A program made the translations under genes and the position numbers. DNA of 64,000 nucleotides from Pseudacidovorax intermedius (GTDB lineage Bacteria; Pseudomonadota; Gammaproteobacteria; Burkholderiales; Burkholderiaceae_C): assembly GCF_003350475.1 (NCBI RefSeq), contig NZ_QQAV01000011.1:1-64000 (forward strand), in the 5' to 3' direction. Numbering within the stretch: position 1 is the first letter of the stretch; each line of letters begins with the position of its first letter. Below, in pieces: positions 51,250 through 59,204 of the stretch. The notes beneath the pieces were generated by a model that saw only the letters and a list, made by a program, of their open reading frames with translations, was not told where the DNA came from and searched no databases.

Positions 51250-52176
51250 ATGAGCCCAGTACAGGACCTCAACGACCTGGTTTTCTTTGCCGAAGTGGTG
51301 GAGCGCGGCGGCTTCAGCGCCGCCAGCCGTGCGCTGGACGTGCCCAAGTCACGCCTGTCGCGTCGCATTGCACAGTTGGAGGCCTCGCTGGGCGTCCAAC
51401 TGCTCCAGCGCAGCACGCGCCGGCTGTCGCTCACGCCCGCGGGCGAGGTCTATCTGCGCCACTGCGTCGCCGTGCGCGAGGCCGCCGAGGCGGGCGCTGC
51501 CGAAGTGGCGCAGGTGCGCAAGGAGCCGCGCGGCCTGGTGCGACTGAGCTGCCCGGTGACGCTGGCGCAGAGCAACGTGGGCCCCGCGCTGCCGGAATTC
51601 TTCAGTCGCCATCCCGGCGTGCAACTGGAGATGCGGGTGGTGAACCGGCCGGTGGACCCGGTGGAAGAGGGTGTGGACGTCGCGCTGCGCGTGCGCAACG
51701 AGGTCGAGAACAGCGCCACGCTCGCATCCCGTGTGTTCGGCCGCAGCCAGTTGCTCCTGGTCGGCACGCCAGCCTTGCTGGCGCGGCACGGGCCGCTGAC
51801 GCATCCCGAATCGCTGGAGCAGGTGGAATGCGTCGCGATGTCGGCCGCGGATGCCCGCGCCGGCACGCTGCTGCAGGGCCCGGGCGGCGCCACCCATCTG
51901 CTGATGCAGACGCCGCGCTACCTGGCGAACGACCTGCTGACGCTCAGCTTCGCGGTGGAGCAGGGCGTGGGCATCGGCTTCCTGCCCGACTACCTCTGCC
52001 GCGAGGCCCTGCAGGCGGGCCGGCTGCAGTCGGTGTTGCCCGACTGGCAGCCGCCACCCGGTCTCGTGCATGCCATGTTCACGCCGCGCCGCGCGCTGGT
52101 CCCCGCGGTCCGGGCGGTGCTGGACTTCCTTGGCGAGGTGCTGGCCGAGCCGCCCGAGCGCAGTCCGCTGGCATGA
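51250..52176 (+). CDS. LysR family transcriptional regulator of azoR
   Basis: A 308-aa LysR protein: HTH at about 5-65 ([21 protein letters not shown], given in part: [20 protein letters not shown]) and a substrate domain beyond about 90. It belongs to the group often divergent from quinone or azo reductases, where it senses reactive electrophiles (known). ATG 51250 was taken rather than TTG 51238. The inverted repeat GTTC-N8-GAAC at 51233-51248 directly before the start is a candidate autoregulatory site. Confidence 0.93.
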   Translation: MSPVQDLNDLVFFAEVVERGGFSAASRALDVPKSRLSRRIAQLEASLGVQLLQRSTRRLSLTPAGEVYLRHCVAVREAAEAGAAEVAQVRKEPRGLVRLSCPVTLAQSNVGPALPEFFSRHPGVQLEMRVVNRPVDPVEEGVDVALRVRNEVENSATLASRVFGRSQLLLVGTPALLARHGPLTHPESLEQVECVAMSAADARAGTLLQGPGGATHLLMQTPRYLANDLLTLSFAVEQGVGIGFLPDYLCREALQAGRLQSVLPDWQPPPGLVHAMFTPRRALVPAVRAVLDFLGEVLAEPPERSPLA

Positions 52177-52245
52177 CGCCCGCTGCGCAGGGCCGGCCCG
52201 GATCTTCCAGCGCCGGAATGGTGCTTATGGTCGAGATCGCATAAC

Positions 52246-52267
52246 CAAACAAGGAGATATTCGTTTG
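52246..52267. promoter_or_regulatory. candidate sulfur-responsive site upstream of lsfA
   Basis: Inverted repeat CAAAC-N12-GTTTG in an AT-rich island (52241-52270) 64 bp before lsfA. It contains TTCGTTTG (52260-52267), which also occurs in the metE promoter (48034-48041). CysB-type control is inferred from LsfA biology and the sulfate genes downstream. Confidence 0.4.
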
Positions 52268-52330
52268 TGATCGAAGCGCTTGTCCTCAGAATCCAGACTC
52301 CCTTGCTTCCACCTGACAAAGGATCACGCC

Positions 52331-52972
52331 ATGGCCACGCTGCGACTCGGTGACACCGCCCCCGACTTCACCCAGGATTCCTCCGAGGGCGCGCTCCATT
52401 TCTACGACTGGGCGGGCGATTCGTGGGTGGTGCTGTTCTCGCACCCTGCCGACTTCACCCCGGTGTGCACCACCGAGCTGGGCAAGACCGCGGCGCTGGG
52501 CGGCGAATTCGCCAAGCGCGGCGTCAAGCCCATCGCGATCAGCGTCGATCCGGCCGACAAGCACAAGGAATGGATCGGCGACATCAACGAGACGCAGAAC
52601 ACCACCGTGAACTTCCCGATCCTGGCCGACGCCGATCGCAAGGTGGCCGAGCTGTACGACCTGATCCACCCGAACGCCTCGGCCACCGCCACGGTGCGCA
52701 GCGTGTTCATCATCGACCCCAAGAAGGTGGTGCGCGCCACCATCACCTACCCGGCGAGCACGGGTCGCAACTTCGACGAGATCCTGCGCGTGATCGATTC
52801 GCTGCAGCTCACCGACAGCCACAAGGTGGCGACGCCCGCCAACTGGAAGGACGGCGACGACGTGGTGATCGTGCCCAGCATCCAGGACCCGGAAGAGCTG
52901 AAGGCCCGCTTCCCCAAGGGCTGGAACGCGGTGCGGCCCTACCTGCGCGTGACGCCGCAGCCCAACAAGTGA
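52331..52972 (+). CDS. lsfA: 1-Cys peroxiredoxin, LsfA type (sulfate-starvation induced)
   Basis: A 213-aa Prx6-class peroxiredoxin. Peroxidatic cysteine C46 is in HPADFTPVCTTELGK and there is no resolving cysteine. The C-terminus (DGDDVVIVPSIQDPEE and PYLRVTPQPNK) is nearly that of Pseudomonas LsfA, induced when sulfate is limiting and needed against peroxides (family knowledge). It is first in a run that continues to the sulfate transporter. The hydrolase gene starts 13 nt later. Confidence 0.94.
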   Translation: MATLRLGDTAPDFTQDSSEGALHFYDWAGDSWVVLFSHPADFTPVCTTELGKTAALGGEFAKRGVKPIAISVDPADKHKEWIGDINETQNTTVNFPILADADRKVAELYDLIHPNASATATVRSVFIIDPKKVVRATITYPASTGRNFDEILRVIDSLQLTDSHKVATPANWKDGDDVVIVPSIQDPEELKARFPKGWNAVRPYLRVTPQPNK

Positions 52973-52985
52973 GCCGCCCGCGGCC

Positions 52986-53564
52986 ATGACGCAGCGCATC
53001 ATCATCGTGCCCGGCTGGCGCGACTCCGGTCCCGGCCACTGGCAGAGCCTGTGGGCCGAGCGCCTGCAGGACGCCGAGCGCGTGGTGCAGGACGACTGGG
53101 TCTCGCCCCGGCGCGAGGCCTGGGTCGGCACGCTGGAGCGGCTGATCCTGTCGCGGCCCGAGCCGGTGGTGATCGCGGCGCACAGCCTGGGCTGCATCGC
53201 GACCAGCCACCTGGGCGCCGAGGCCGCGGCCCGTGTCGAGGGCGCGCTGCTGGTGGCGCCGGCCGATCCGGAACGCCGCGCCGCGCTGGTCGACTTCGCC
53301 CCCGTTCCTTACGCGCCCCTGCCCTACCGCAGCATCGTCGTGGCCAGCACCACCGACCCCTTCTGCCCGGTGCGCCTGGCTGGCGCCTATGCCCGGGCCT
53401 GGGGCAGCGAATTCGTCCGCATCCAGAATGCGGGCCACATCAACGTGGATTCGGGCCATGGCGACTGGCCGCTCGGGCTGGCGCTGCTTGAATCCCTGAC
53501 CGATGCCCCCAGCCGTCTGACGGCCGGGGACCGGTCTTCCGTGCAACACTCCGCGACCTTATGA
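52986..53564 (+). CDS. alpha/beta hydrolase, RBBP9/YdeN family
   Basis: A 192-aa serine hydrolase. The start IIIVPGWRDSGPGHWQSLWAE is diagnostic of RBBP9/YdeN (VPGWRDSGPGHWQSLW). The nucleophile is in AAHSLGCIATSHL, Asp in ASTTDPFCPV and His in NAGHINVDSGHGDWP. The natural substrate is unknown. It is squeezed between lsfA (13 nt) and the sulfate-binding protein gene (ATGA overlap), so it is presumably expressed in sulfur starvation; an ester or amide of sulfur metabolism is a guess. Confidence 0.9.
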   Translation: MTQRIIIVPGWRDSGPGHWQSLWAERLQDAERVVQDDWVSPRREAWVGTLERLILSRPEPVVIAAHSLGCIATSHLGAEAAARVEGALLVAPADPERRAALVDFAPVPYAPLPYRSIVVASTTDPFCPVRLAGAYARAWGSEFVRIQNAGHINVDSGHGDWPLGLALLESLTDAPSRLTAGDRSSVQHSATL

Positions 53565-54571
53565 ATTCCAAGATCAAGACCTTCGCCGCGGCCCTGACGG
53601 TGGCCGCTTCGGCCTTCGCCGGCAATGCCTTCGCCCAGAACCAGCTGCTGAACGCGTCGTATGACGTGGCCCGCGAGTTCTACAAGGACTACAACGCCGC
53701 CTTCGTCGCCCATTACAAGAAGACCACCGGCAAGGACGTCAAGATCGACCAGTCGCACGGCGGCTCCAGCGCCCAGGCCCGCTCGGTGGCCGACGGCCTC
53801 GATGCGGACGTGGTGACGATGAACACCAGCACCGACATCGACTTCCTCGCCGACAAGGGGGTGGTGGCCAAGGACTGGACCAAGAAATTCCCCGACAACG
53901 CCTCGCCCACCACCTCGACCATGCTGTTCCTGGTGCGCAACGGCAACCCCAAGGGCATCAAGGATTGGGACGACCTGATCAAGCCCGGCGTGCAGGTCGT
54001 GGTCGTCAACCCCAAGACGGGCGGCAATGGCCGCTATGCCTATCTGGCCGCCTGGGGCTACGTGAAAAAGAAGGGCGGCACCGACGCCCAGGCCGCCGAA
54101 TTCGTCGGCAAGCTGTTCAAGAACGTGCCGGTGCTGGCCCGCGGCGGCCGCGATGCCACCACGGCCTTCCTGCAACGCAGCATCGGCGACGTGCTGATCA
54201 CCTTCGAGTCCGAGGTGGTCTCCATCGACCGCGACTTCGGCACCGGCAAGGTCGATGCCGTCTACCCGAGCATCAGCATCCTGGCCGAGAACCCGGTGGC
54301 GGTGGTCGAGCGCACGGTCGCCAAGAAGGGCACCGGCGAACTGGCCAAGGCCTACCTGAACTACCTGTACTCGGACGAGGCGCAGGAGATCGCCGCCAAG
54401 CATGCGCTGCGCCCGCGCTCGCCGGCCGTGCTGAAGAAGCATGCCGACACCTTCAAGCCGCTGCAGCTGTTCACGGTGCAGGAGCTCTTCGGCAGCCTGG
54501 GTGAAGCGCAGAAGGTGCACTTCAACGACGGTGGCCAGTTCGACAAGCTCTACACCCCCGGCGCGCGCTGA
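53561..54571 (+). CDS. sbp: sulfate ABC transporter substrate-binding protein (Sec-type signal)
   Basis: A 336-aa periplasmic sulfate-binding protein: [60 protein letters not shown] and [16 protein letters not shown]. The signal peptide lacks a twin arginine ([20 protein letters not shown]) and ends near AFA (residue 25), so Sec export. Its start overlaps the hydrolase stop. It delivers sulfate to CysTWA encoded next. It is roughly as long as, but clearly diverged from, the Tat-type paralogue at 44.3 kb. Confidence 0.95.
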   Translation: MNSKIKTFAAALTVAASAFAGNAFAQNQLLNASYDVAREFYKDYNAAFVAHYKKTTGKDVKIDQSHGGSSAQARSVADGLDADVVTMNTSTDIDFLADKGVVAKDWTKKFPDNASPTTSTMLFLVRNGNPKGIKDWDDLIKPGVQVVVVNPKTGGNGRYAYLAAWGYVKKKGGTDAQAAEFVGKLFKNVPVLARGGRDATTAFLQRSIGDVLITFESEVVSIDRDFGTGKVDAVYPSISILAENPVAVVERTVAKKGTGELAKAYLNYLYSDEAQEIAAKHALRPRSPAVLKKHADTFKPLQLFTVQELFGSLGEAQKVHFNDGGQFDKLYTPGAR

Positions 54572-54575
54572 CTCC

Positions 54576-55463
54576 ATGGCTGGTGTGACCTCACCGGCGC
54601 TGCCGACCCCGGCAGCGCCGGTTTCACGTTCAAGGGCCGGCGGTGCCAAGCGGGTGCTGCCGGGCTTTCACCTGACGCTCGGGTACACGATCTTCTATCT
54701 GTGCCTGATCGTGCTGATTCCGCTCAGCACGCTGGTCTTCAAGACCTTCACCATGAGCTGGGATCAGTTCTGGGTGGCCGTCACCGCACCGCGCGTGCTG
54801 GCTTCGTACCGGCTCACCTTCGGCGCCTCCTTCCTGGCCGCGCTGGTCAACCTGTTCGCCGGCCTGCTGGTGGCCTGGGTGCTGGTGCGCTACAAGTTCC
54901 CGGGCAAGAAGCTCGTCGACGCGCTGGTGGACCTGCCCTTTGCGCTGCCCACCGCCGTGGCCGGCATCTCGCTCACGGCGCTGCTGGCCGGCAACGGCTG
55001 GATCGGCCAGTACCTCGAGCCGCTGGGCATCAAGCTCGCGTTCACGCCGGCTGGCGTGGTGATTGCGCTGATCTTCATCGGGCTGCCTTTCGTGGTGCGC
55101 ACGGTGCAGCCGGTGCTGGAAGACACCGAGAAGGAGCTGGAGGAAGCCGCCACCTCGCTCGGCGCCACGCGCTGGCAGACCTTCCGCCTGGTGATCCTGC
55201 CCTCGATCACGCCAGCCCTGCTCACCGGCTTCGCCATGGCCTTCGCCCGCGCCATCGGCGAGTACGGCTCCGTCATCTTCATCGCCGGCAACATGCCCAT
55301 GATTTCCGAGATCACGCCGCTCATCATCATCGGCAAGCTCGAGCAGTACGACTACCAGGGCGCCACCGCCGTGGCGCTGGTCATGCTGGTCTTCTCCTTC
55401 CTGATGCTGCTGGTCATCAACGCGCTGCAGGCCTGGCAGCGCAAGCGGGGGGTGTCGGCATGA
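54576..55463 (+). CDS. cysT: sulfate ABC transporter permease CysT
   Basis: A 295-aa permease. Family homology begins at about residue 26 ([20 protein letters not shown]), matching the E. coli CysT start RRVLPGF. The EAA loop is [21 protein letters not shown]. The first 25 residues are Ala/Pro/Ser-rich and their DNA forms a strong hairpin (54593-54622), but no other in-frame ATG/GTG/TTG is nearer, so ATG 54576 stands. It has no good ribosome site and lies 4 nt from the sbp stop, so translation is likely by coupling. The stop overlaps a linker ORF. Confidence 0.93.
   Translation: MAGVTSPALPTPAAPVSRSRAGGAKRVLPGFHLTLGYTIFYLCLIVLIPLSTLVFKTFTMSWDQFWVAVTAPRVLASYRLTFGASFLAALVNLFAGLLVAWVLVRYKFPGKKLVDALVDLPFALPTAVAGISLTALLAGNGWIGQYLEPLGIKLAFTPAGVVIALIFIGLPFVVRTVQPVLEDTEKELEEAATSLGATRWQTFRLVILPSITPALLTGFAMAFARAIGEYGSVIFIAGNMPMISEITPLIIIGKLEQYDYQGATAVALVMLVFSFLMLLVINALQAWQRKRGVSA
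54593..54622 (+). terminator. 12-bp hairpin inside the first codons of cysT
   Basis: Perfect stem ACCGGCGCTGCC / GGCAGCGCCGGT with a 6-nt loop, followed by TTCA. It starts 22 nt after the sbp stop. It probably works as an attenuator or RNA-stability element that makes binding protein exceed permease, comparable to the gtsA-gtsB hairpin. Confidence 0.6.
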
Positions 55464-55492
55464 GCGCCCGCACGGCCGCTCCGAAGGCCGCT
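55456..55492 (+). repeat. start-codon repeat at the cysT/cysW junction
   Basis: A 37-nt segment beginning CGGCATGAGCGCCCGC. It supplies the cysT stop (TGA) and an overlapping ATG and matches the MATE junction segment 26959-26995 (minus strand) at 34 of 37 positions, encoding [11 protein letters not shown]. Confidence 0.75.
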
Positions 55493-55528
55493 CGCACCGC
55501 AGCGCGCAGCGCGGAGGTTTTTCAATGA
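55460..55528 (+). CDS. 22-codon linker ORF between cysT and cysW
   Basis: Starts at ATG 55460, overlapping the cysT TGA, and ends at TGA 55526-55528, overlapping the cysW ATG at 55525. Both junctions are ATGA. It encodes a basic, Ala-rich peptide ([11 protein letters not shown]...SAEVFQ) from the start-codon repeat. A strong GGAGG (55513-55517) for cysW lies inside it. It could pass ribosomes from cysT to cysW; whether the peptide itself matters is unknown. Confidence 0.5.
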   Translation: MSARTAAPKAARTAARSAEVFQ

Positions 55529-56430
55529 GCGGTGCGACCGGAATGCGCGCCGGCAGGGGTCGGGTGCGCGCGGGCACTACCGAATCGCCCGCCGTGCGCT
55601 GGGCGCTGATCGGCTTGGCGCTGGTCTTCATGTTCTTCTTCCTGGTGCTGCCGCTGGCCGCCGTCGCCACCGAGGCGCTGCGCAAGGGCTGGGGCGCCTA
55701 TGTGGAGGCGCTGAAGGAGCCCGACGCCTGGTCCGCCATCGAGCTGACGCTGATCGTGGCGGCCATCTCGGTGCCGCTGAACCTGGTGTTCGGTGTGGCG
55801 GCGGCCTGGGCCATCGCCAAGTACGAGTTCAAGGGCAAGGCCTTCCTCACGACGCTGGTGGACCTGCCCTTTGCCGTCTCGCCCGTGGTGGCCGGCCTGA
55901 TCTACGTGCTGGTGTTCGGCGCCCAGGGCTGGCTGGGGCCGTGGCTGTCGGAGCACAACATCAAGATCATCTTTGCCGTGCCCGGCATCGTGCTGGCGAC
56001 CGTGTTCGTGACCTTCCCCTTCATCGCGCGGGAGCTGATCCCGCTGATGCAGGCCCAGGGCACCGAGGAGGAGCAGGCCGCCATCGTGCTCGGCGCGAGC
56101 GGCTGGCAGACCTTCTGGCACGTGACGCTGCCCAACATCAAGTGGGGCCTGCTGTACGGTGTGATCCTGTGCAATGCGCGGGCCATGGGCGAGTTCGGCG
56201 CGGTGTCGGTGGTCTCGGGCCACATCCGCGGCCAGACCAACACCATGCCGCTGCATGTGGAGGTGCTCTACAACGAGTACCAGTCCGTCGCCGCCTTCGC
56301 CGTGGCCTCGCTGCTGGCGGTGCTGGCCCTGGTCACGCTGGTGATCAAGACGGTGGCCGAGTGGCGCCACGAGCGGGAGATGAAGGCCCTGGCCGAACTG
56401 CCGCCTGAGCGGCCGGCGCCCACCGCCTGA
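55525..56430 (+). CDS. cysW: sulfate ABC transporter permease CysW
   Basis: A 301-aa inner-membrane permease with six helices. The N-terminal helix is about 27-49 ([20 protein letters not shown]), the EAA loop [21 protein letters not shown], and [17 protein letters not shown] is a CysW signature. Partner of CysT in the sulfate/thiosulfate importer. The first 25 residues are Gly/Arg-rich and variable. ATG 55525 has a good ribosome site (GGAGG, 7 nt before). Confidence 0.95.
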   Translation: MSGATGMRAGRGRVRAGTTESPAVRWALIGLALVFMFFFLVLPLAAVATEALRKGWGAYVEALKEPDAWSAIELTLIVAAISVPLNLVFGVAAAWAIAKYEFKGKAFLTTLVDLPFAVSPVVAGLIYVLVFGAQGWLGPWLSEHNIKIIFAVPGIVLATVFVTFPFIARELIPLMQAQGTEEEQAAIVLGASGWQTFWHVTLPNIKWGLLYGVILCNARAMGEFGAVSVVSGHIRGQTNTMPLHVEVLYNEYQSVAAFAVASLLAVLALVTLVIKTVAEWRHEREMKALAELPPERPAPTA

Positions 56431-56499
56431 GTCCGCCTTCCAGAGTGGCCCCGCCGCCCGCGTGGCGGGCGCCCGAACAGAACAAGAGTTAGCCAAACC

Positions 56500-57606
56500 A
56501 TGAGCATCGAAATCCGCAACGTCAGCAAGCGCTTCGGCGACTTCCATGCGCTGCGCGACGTCAGCCTGAACATCGATTCGGGCGAGCTGTTCGCGCTGCT
56601 GGGCCCCTCGGGCTGCGGCAAGACCACGCTGCTGCGCATCATCGCGGGCCTGGAAACCGCCGACACCGGCAGCATCCTGTTCAGCGGCGAGGACACCACC
56701 GACGTGCACGTGCGCGAGCGGCAGGTGGGCTTCGTCTTCCAGCACTACGCGCTGTTCCGCCACATGACGGTGTTCGACAACGTCGCCTTCGGCCTGCGCA
56801 TCCGCCCCCGCCGGGATCGGCCCAGCGAGGCGCAGATCAAGGCCAAGGTGCTGGACCTGCTCAAGCTGGTCCAGCTGGACTGGCTGGCCGACCGCTACCC
56901 GGCCCAGCTGTCGGGCGGCCAGCGCCAGCGCATCGCCCTGGCGCGTGCGCTGGCGGTGGAGCCCAAGGTGCTGCTGCTGGACGAGCCCTTCGGCGCGCTG
57001 GATGCCAAGGTGCGCAAGGAACTTCGCCGCTGGCTGCGCCGGCTGCACGACGAGCTGCATGTCACCTCCATCTTCGTGACGCACGACCAGGAAGAGGCGC
57101 TGGAGGTGGCCGACCGCGTGGTGCTGATGAACAGCGGCCACATCGAGCAGGTCGGCTCGCCGCAGGAGGTCTGGGACCATCCGGCCAGCCCCTTCGTGTA
57201 CGGCTTCCTGGGCGACGTGAACCTGTTCCACGGCCGGGCCCACGAGGGCGAGGTCGAGCTGCAGCAGGGCATGCGCTTTGCTGCGACGGAGGCAGACCGT
57301 GTTCAGGACGCCAAGGCGCTGGCCTATGTGCGTCCGCACGACTTCGACATCGCGCCATATGCGGCCGGCCAGGCGCAGGCACACGGCATCGTCGCGCGCC
57401 TCACCCGTGCCATCGTGGTCGGTCCGATCGCGCGGATGGAACTCGAACCGGTGGAAACGAATCCGGATAATCCCGGAGGTGGAACCGTGATCGAGGTGCA
57501 GATTCCTGCCCAGCAGTTCCGCGAGTTGGGTCTGCGCGAGGGCGACACGGTGGTCGCGAGCCCGCGCCGGGCCCGCGTCTTCGTTGACCAAGGATCAGGG
57601 ATTTGA
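56500..57606 (+). CDS. cysA: sulfate ABC transporter ATP-binding protein CysA
   Basis: A 368-aa ATPase: Walker [10 protein letters not shown] (35-43), Q-loop [20 protein letters not shown] ([13 protein letters not shown]), signature [15 protein letters not shown], Walker [13 protein letters not shown] and H-loop [25 protein letters not shown] is diagnostic of CysA. The C-terminal regulatory domain (about 240-368) carries [12 protein letters not shown]. It energises CysT/CysW. The TGA overlaps the TTG start of dsbB. Confidence 0.96.
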   Translation: MSIEIRNVSKRFGDFHALRDVSLNIDSGELFALLGPSGCGKTTLLRIIAGLETADTGSILFSGEDTTDVHVRERQVGFVFQHYALFRHMTVFDNVAFGLRIRPRRDRPSEAQIKAKVLDLLKLVQLDWLADRYPAQLSGGQRQRIALARALAVEPKVLLLDEPFGALDAKVRKELRRWLRRLHDELHVTSIFVTHDQEEALEVADRVVLMNSGHIEQVGSPQEVWDHPASPFVYGFLGDVNLFHGRAHEGEVELQQGMRFAATEADRVQDAKALAYVRPHDFDIAPYAAGQAQAHGIVARLTRAIVVGPIARMELEPVETNPDNPGGGTVIEVQIPAQQFRELGLREGDTVVASPRRARVFVDQGSGI

Positions 57607-58103
57607 ACCAACTCTTCGGCGCGCCCCGGCGCATTCACGGGCTCATCGCCGCGGCCTGCGTGGCCATGCTGGCATTTGGGATGTACCTGCAGCATGTGGT
57701 GGGGCTCGAGCCCTGTCCCATGTGCATTGTCCAGCGCTATGCGCTGATCCTGGTGGCGGTATTCAGTGCCTTGGCGGCCGCCACCGGCGGCAGCGGATTG
57801 CGCAAGTTCTGGGGCTTCGTCGCCCTGGTCTTCGCGGCGGGTGGCGCCTTCACTGCCGCGCGGCAGAGCTGGCTGCAATGGCATCCGCCGGAGTTCGCGA
57901 GCTGCGGTCGCGACATCTACGGAATGATCGAGACCTTCCCGCTGCAGCGCGTCGTGCCCATGATCTTCCGCGGCAGCGGCGACTGCTCGCAGATCGACTG
58001 GACCTTCCTGGGCCTGTCGATCGCCAACTGGTCCTTCCTGTGCTTCGTCGCCTTCGGGCTGGTGTTTCTGGCGTTGCTCTTCCAGCGTCAGCGCCGCCGC
58101 TGA
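57603..58103 (+). CDS. dsbB: disulfide bond formation protein DsbB
   Basis: A 166-aa inner-membrane protein that reoxidises DsbA and passes electrons to quinones. Four hydrophobic segments, the first periplasmic pair CPMC ([16 protein letters not shown]) and the second pair in [11 protein letters not shown] and [14 protein letters not shown] are all present. The start is TTG 57603, overlapping the cysA stop (TTGA); the next ATG would cut off helix 1. Location at the end of a sulfate-import operon links sulfur supply to thiol oxidation. A strong terminator follows. Confidence 0.93.
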   Translation: MNQLFGAPRRIHGLIAAACVAMLAFGMYLQHVVGLEPCPMCIVQRYALILVAVFSALAAATGGSGLRKFWGFVALVFAAGGAFTAARQSWLQWHPPEFASCGRDIYGMIETFPLQRVVPMIFRGSGDCSQIDWTFLGLSIANWSFLCFVAFGLVFLALLFQRQRRR

Positions 58104-58139
58104 CCGGCGCGCCCAGACATCGTCCTGTCTCTTCCCAAG

Positions 58140-58177
58140 GCCCCGCCGTGGTGCACGATGCGCCCGGCGGGGCTTTT
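58140..58177 (+). terminator. Rho-independent terminator after dsbB
   Basis: GCCCCGCCG (58140-58148) pairs with CGGCGGGGC (58165-58173), then TTTT. It ends the lsfA-to-dsbB unit, 36 nt after the dsbB stop. Confidence 0.85.
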
Positions 58178-58333
58178 GCATGCACGGACGGTGTGCACGC
58201 CGTTGCTTGCCTGGGTTTGACCTGCGGTTTGTCCTCATCTCTTTAGAGGGGCCATGCCACTGAAACCTCAAGAAATGTCGCTAAAGTGACCGAGCCGGCA
58301 AGGAAGCCGGATCAACCCAAGGAAAGCACAGGA

Positions 58334-59071
58334 ATGAGCAAGAAAGTCGCTTACGTCACCGGAGGCATGGGAGGCATCGGAACCGCAATCTGCCGCCGTC
58401 TGCATCAGGATGGATTCACGGTGATCGCCGGTTGCGGGCCGACCCGCGATTTCAGCAAGTGGCTTGCAGAGCAGAAGGAAGAAGGCTTCGAGTTCCACGC
58501 TTCCGTCGGCAACGTCGGCAACTGGGAGTCGACGGTGGAGGCCTTCTCCAAGGCCAAGGCCGAGCACGGCAGCATCGATGTGCTGGTCAACAACGCCGGC
58601 ATCACTCGCGACCGCATGTTCGTGAAGATGACGCCCGACGACTGGAACGCCGTCATCGAGACCAACCTCAACAGCATGTTCAACGTCACCAAGCAGGTGG
58701 TGGGCGACATGGTCGAAAAGGGCTGGGGCCGCATCATCAACATCAGCTCGGTCAACGGCGCCAAGGGCCAGGCTGGCCAGACCAACTACTCGGCCGCCAA
58801 GGCCGGCATGCACGGCTTCACCATGGCGCTGGCGCAGGAGTTGGCCACCAAGGGCGTGACGGTCAACACCGTGAGCCCGGGCTACATCGGCACCGACATG
58901 GTCAAGGCCATCCGCCAGGAAGTGCTGGACAAGATCGTCGGCACCATCCCCGTCAAGCGCCTGGGCGAGCCGAGCGAGATCGCCTCGATCATCTCCTGGC
59001 TGGCCTCCAGCGAAGGCGGCTATTCGACGGGCGCCGACTTCCCGGTCAACGGCGGCCTGCACATGCATTGA
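58334..59071 (+). CDS. phbB: acetoacetyl-CoA reductase (PhbB/PhaB)
   Basis: A 245-aa SDR that reduces acetoacetyl-CoA to (R)-3-hydroxybutyryl-CoA with NADPH for polyhydroxybutyrate. VTGGMGGIGTAICRRL, AGCGP and the C-terminal STGADFPVNGGLHMH are PhaB signatures; catalytic S139, Y152, K156 (NYSAAK). No phaC or phaA is nearby, so the other PHB genes are elsewhere. ATG 58334 was chosen since an upstream in-frame ATG gives a non-conserved extension. A TTGACC box at 58217-58222 may be its -35 element, but the -10 is unclear. Confidence 0.95.
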   Translation: MSKKVAYVTGGMGGIGTAICRRLHQDGFTVIAGCGPTRDFSKWLAEQKEEGFEFHASVGNVGNWESTVEAFSKAKAEHGSIDVLVNNAGITRDRMFVKMTPDDWNAVIETNLNSMFNVTKQVVGDMVEKGWGRIINISSVNGAKGQAGQTNYSAAKAGMHGFTMALAQELATKGVTVNTVSPGYIGTDMVKAIRQEVLDKIVGTIPVKRLGEPSEIASIISWLASSEGGYSTGADFPVNGGLHMH

Positions 59072-59073
59072 AC

Positions 59074-59109
59074 GGGGGCGCGTCCCCCTTCGCCCCGGCC
59101 TCGCCGGGG
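59074..59109 (+). terminator. two hairpins after phbB
   Basis: GGGGG-CGCGT-CCCCC (59074-59088) and CCCCGGC-CTC-GCCGGGG (59093-59109) follow the phbB stop closely. Strong GC stems with little T-tail; probable end of the phbB message. Confidence 0.6.
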
Positions 59110-59204
59110 GATCTCGGAGCCCGCCTTGCGCGGGCTTCGCGCTTCCGGGGCCAGGCAAACCCCGGCGTCGCGGTGCGCCCGGCGGCGTCCTGCAAAATGG
59201 GTCG

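Noticed and set aside
58217-58247. TTGACC at 58217 as a full sigma-70 promoter for phbB
   Set aside because: No acceptable -10 at 16-18 bp spacing; mentioned only with the gene.
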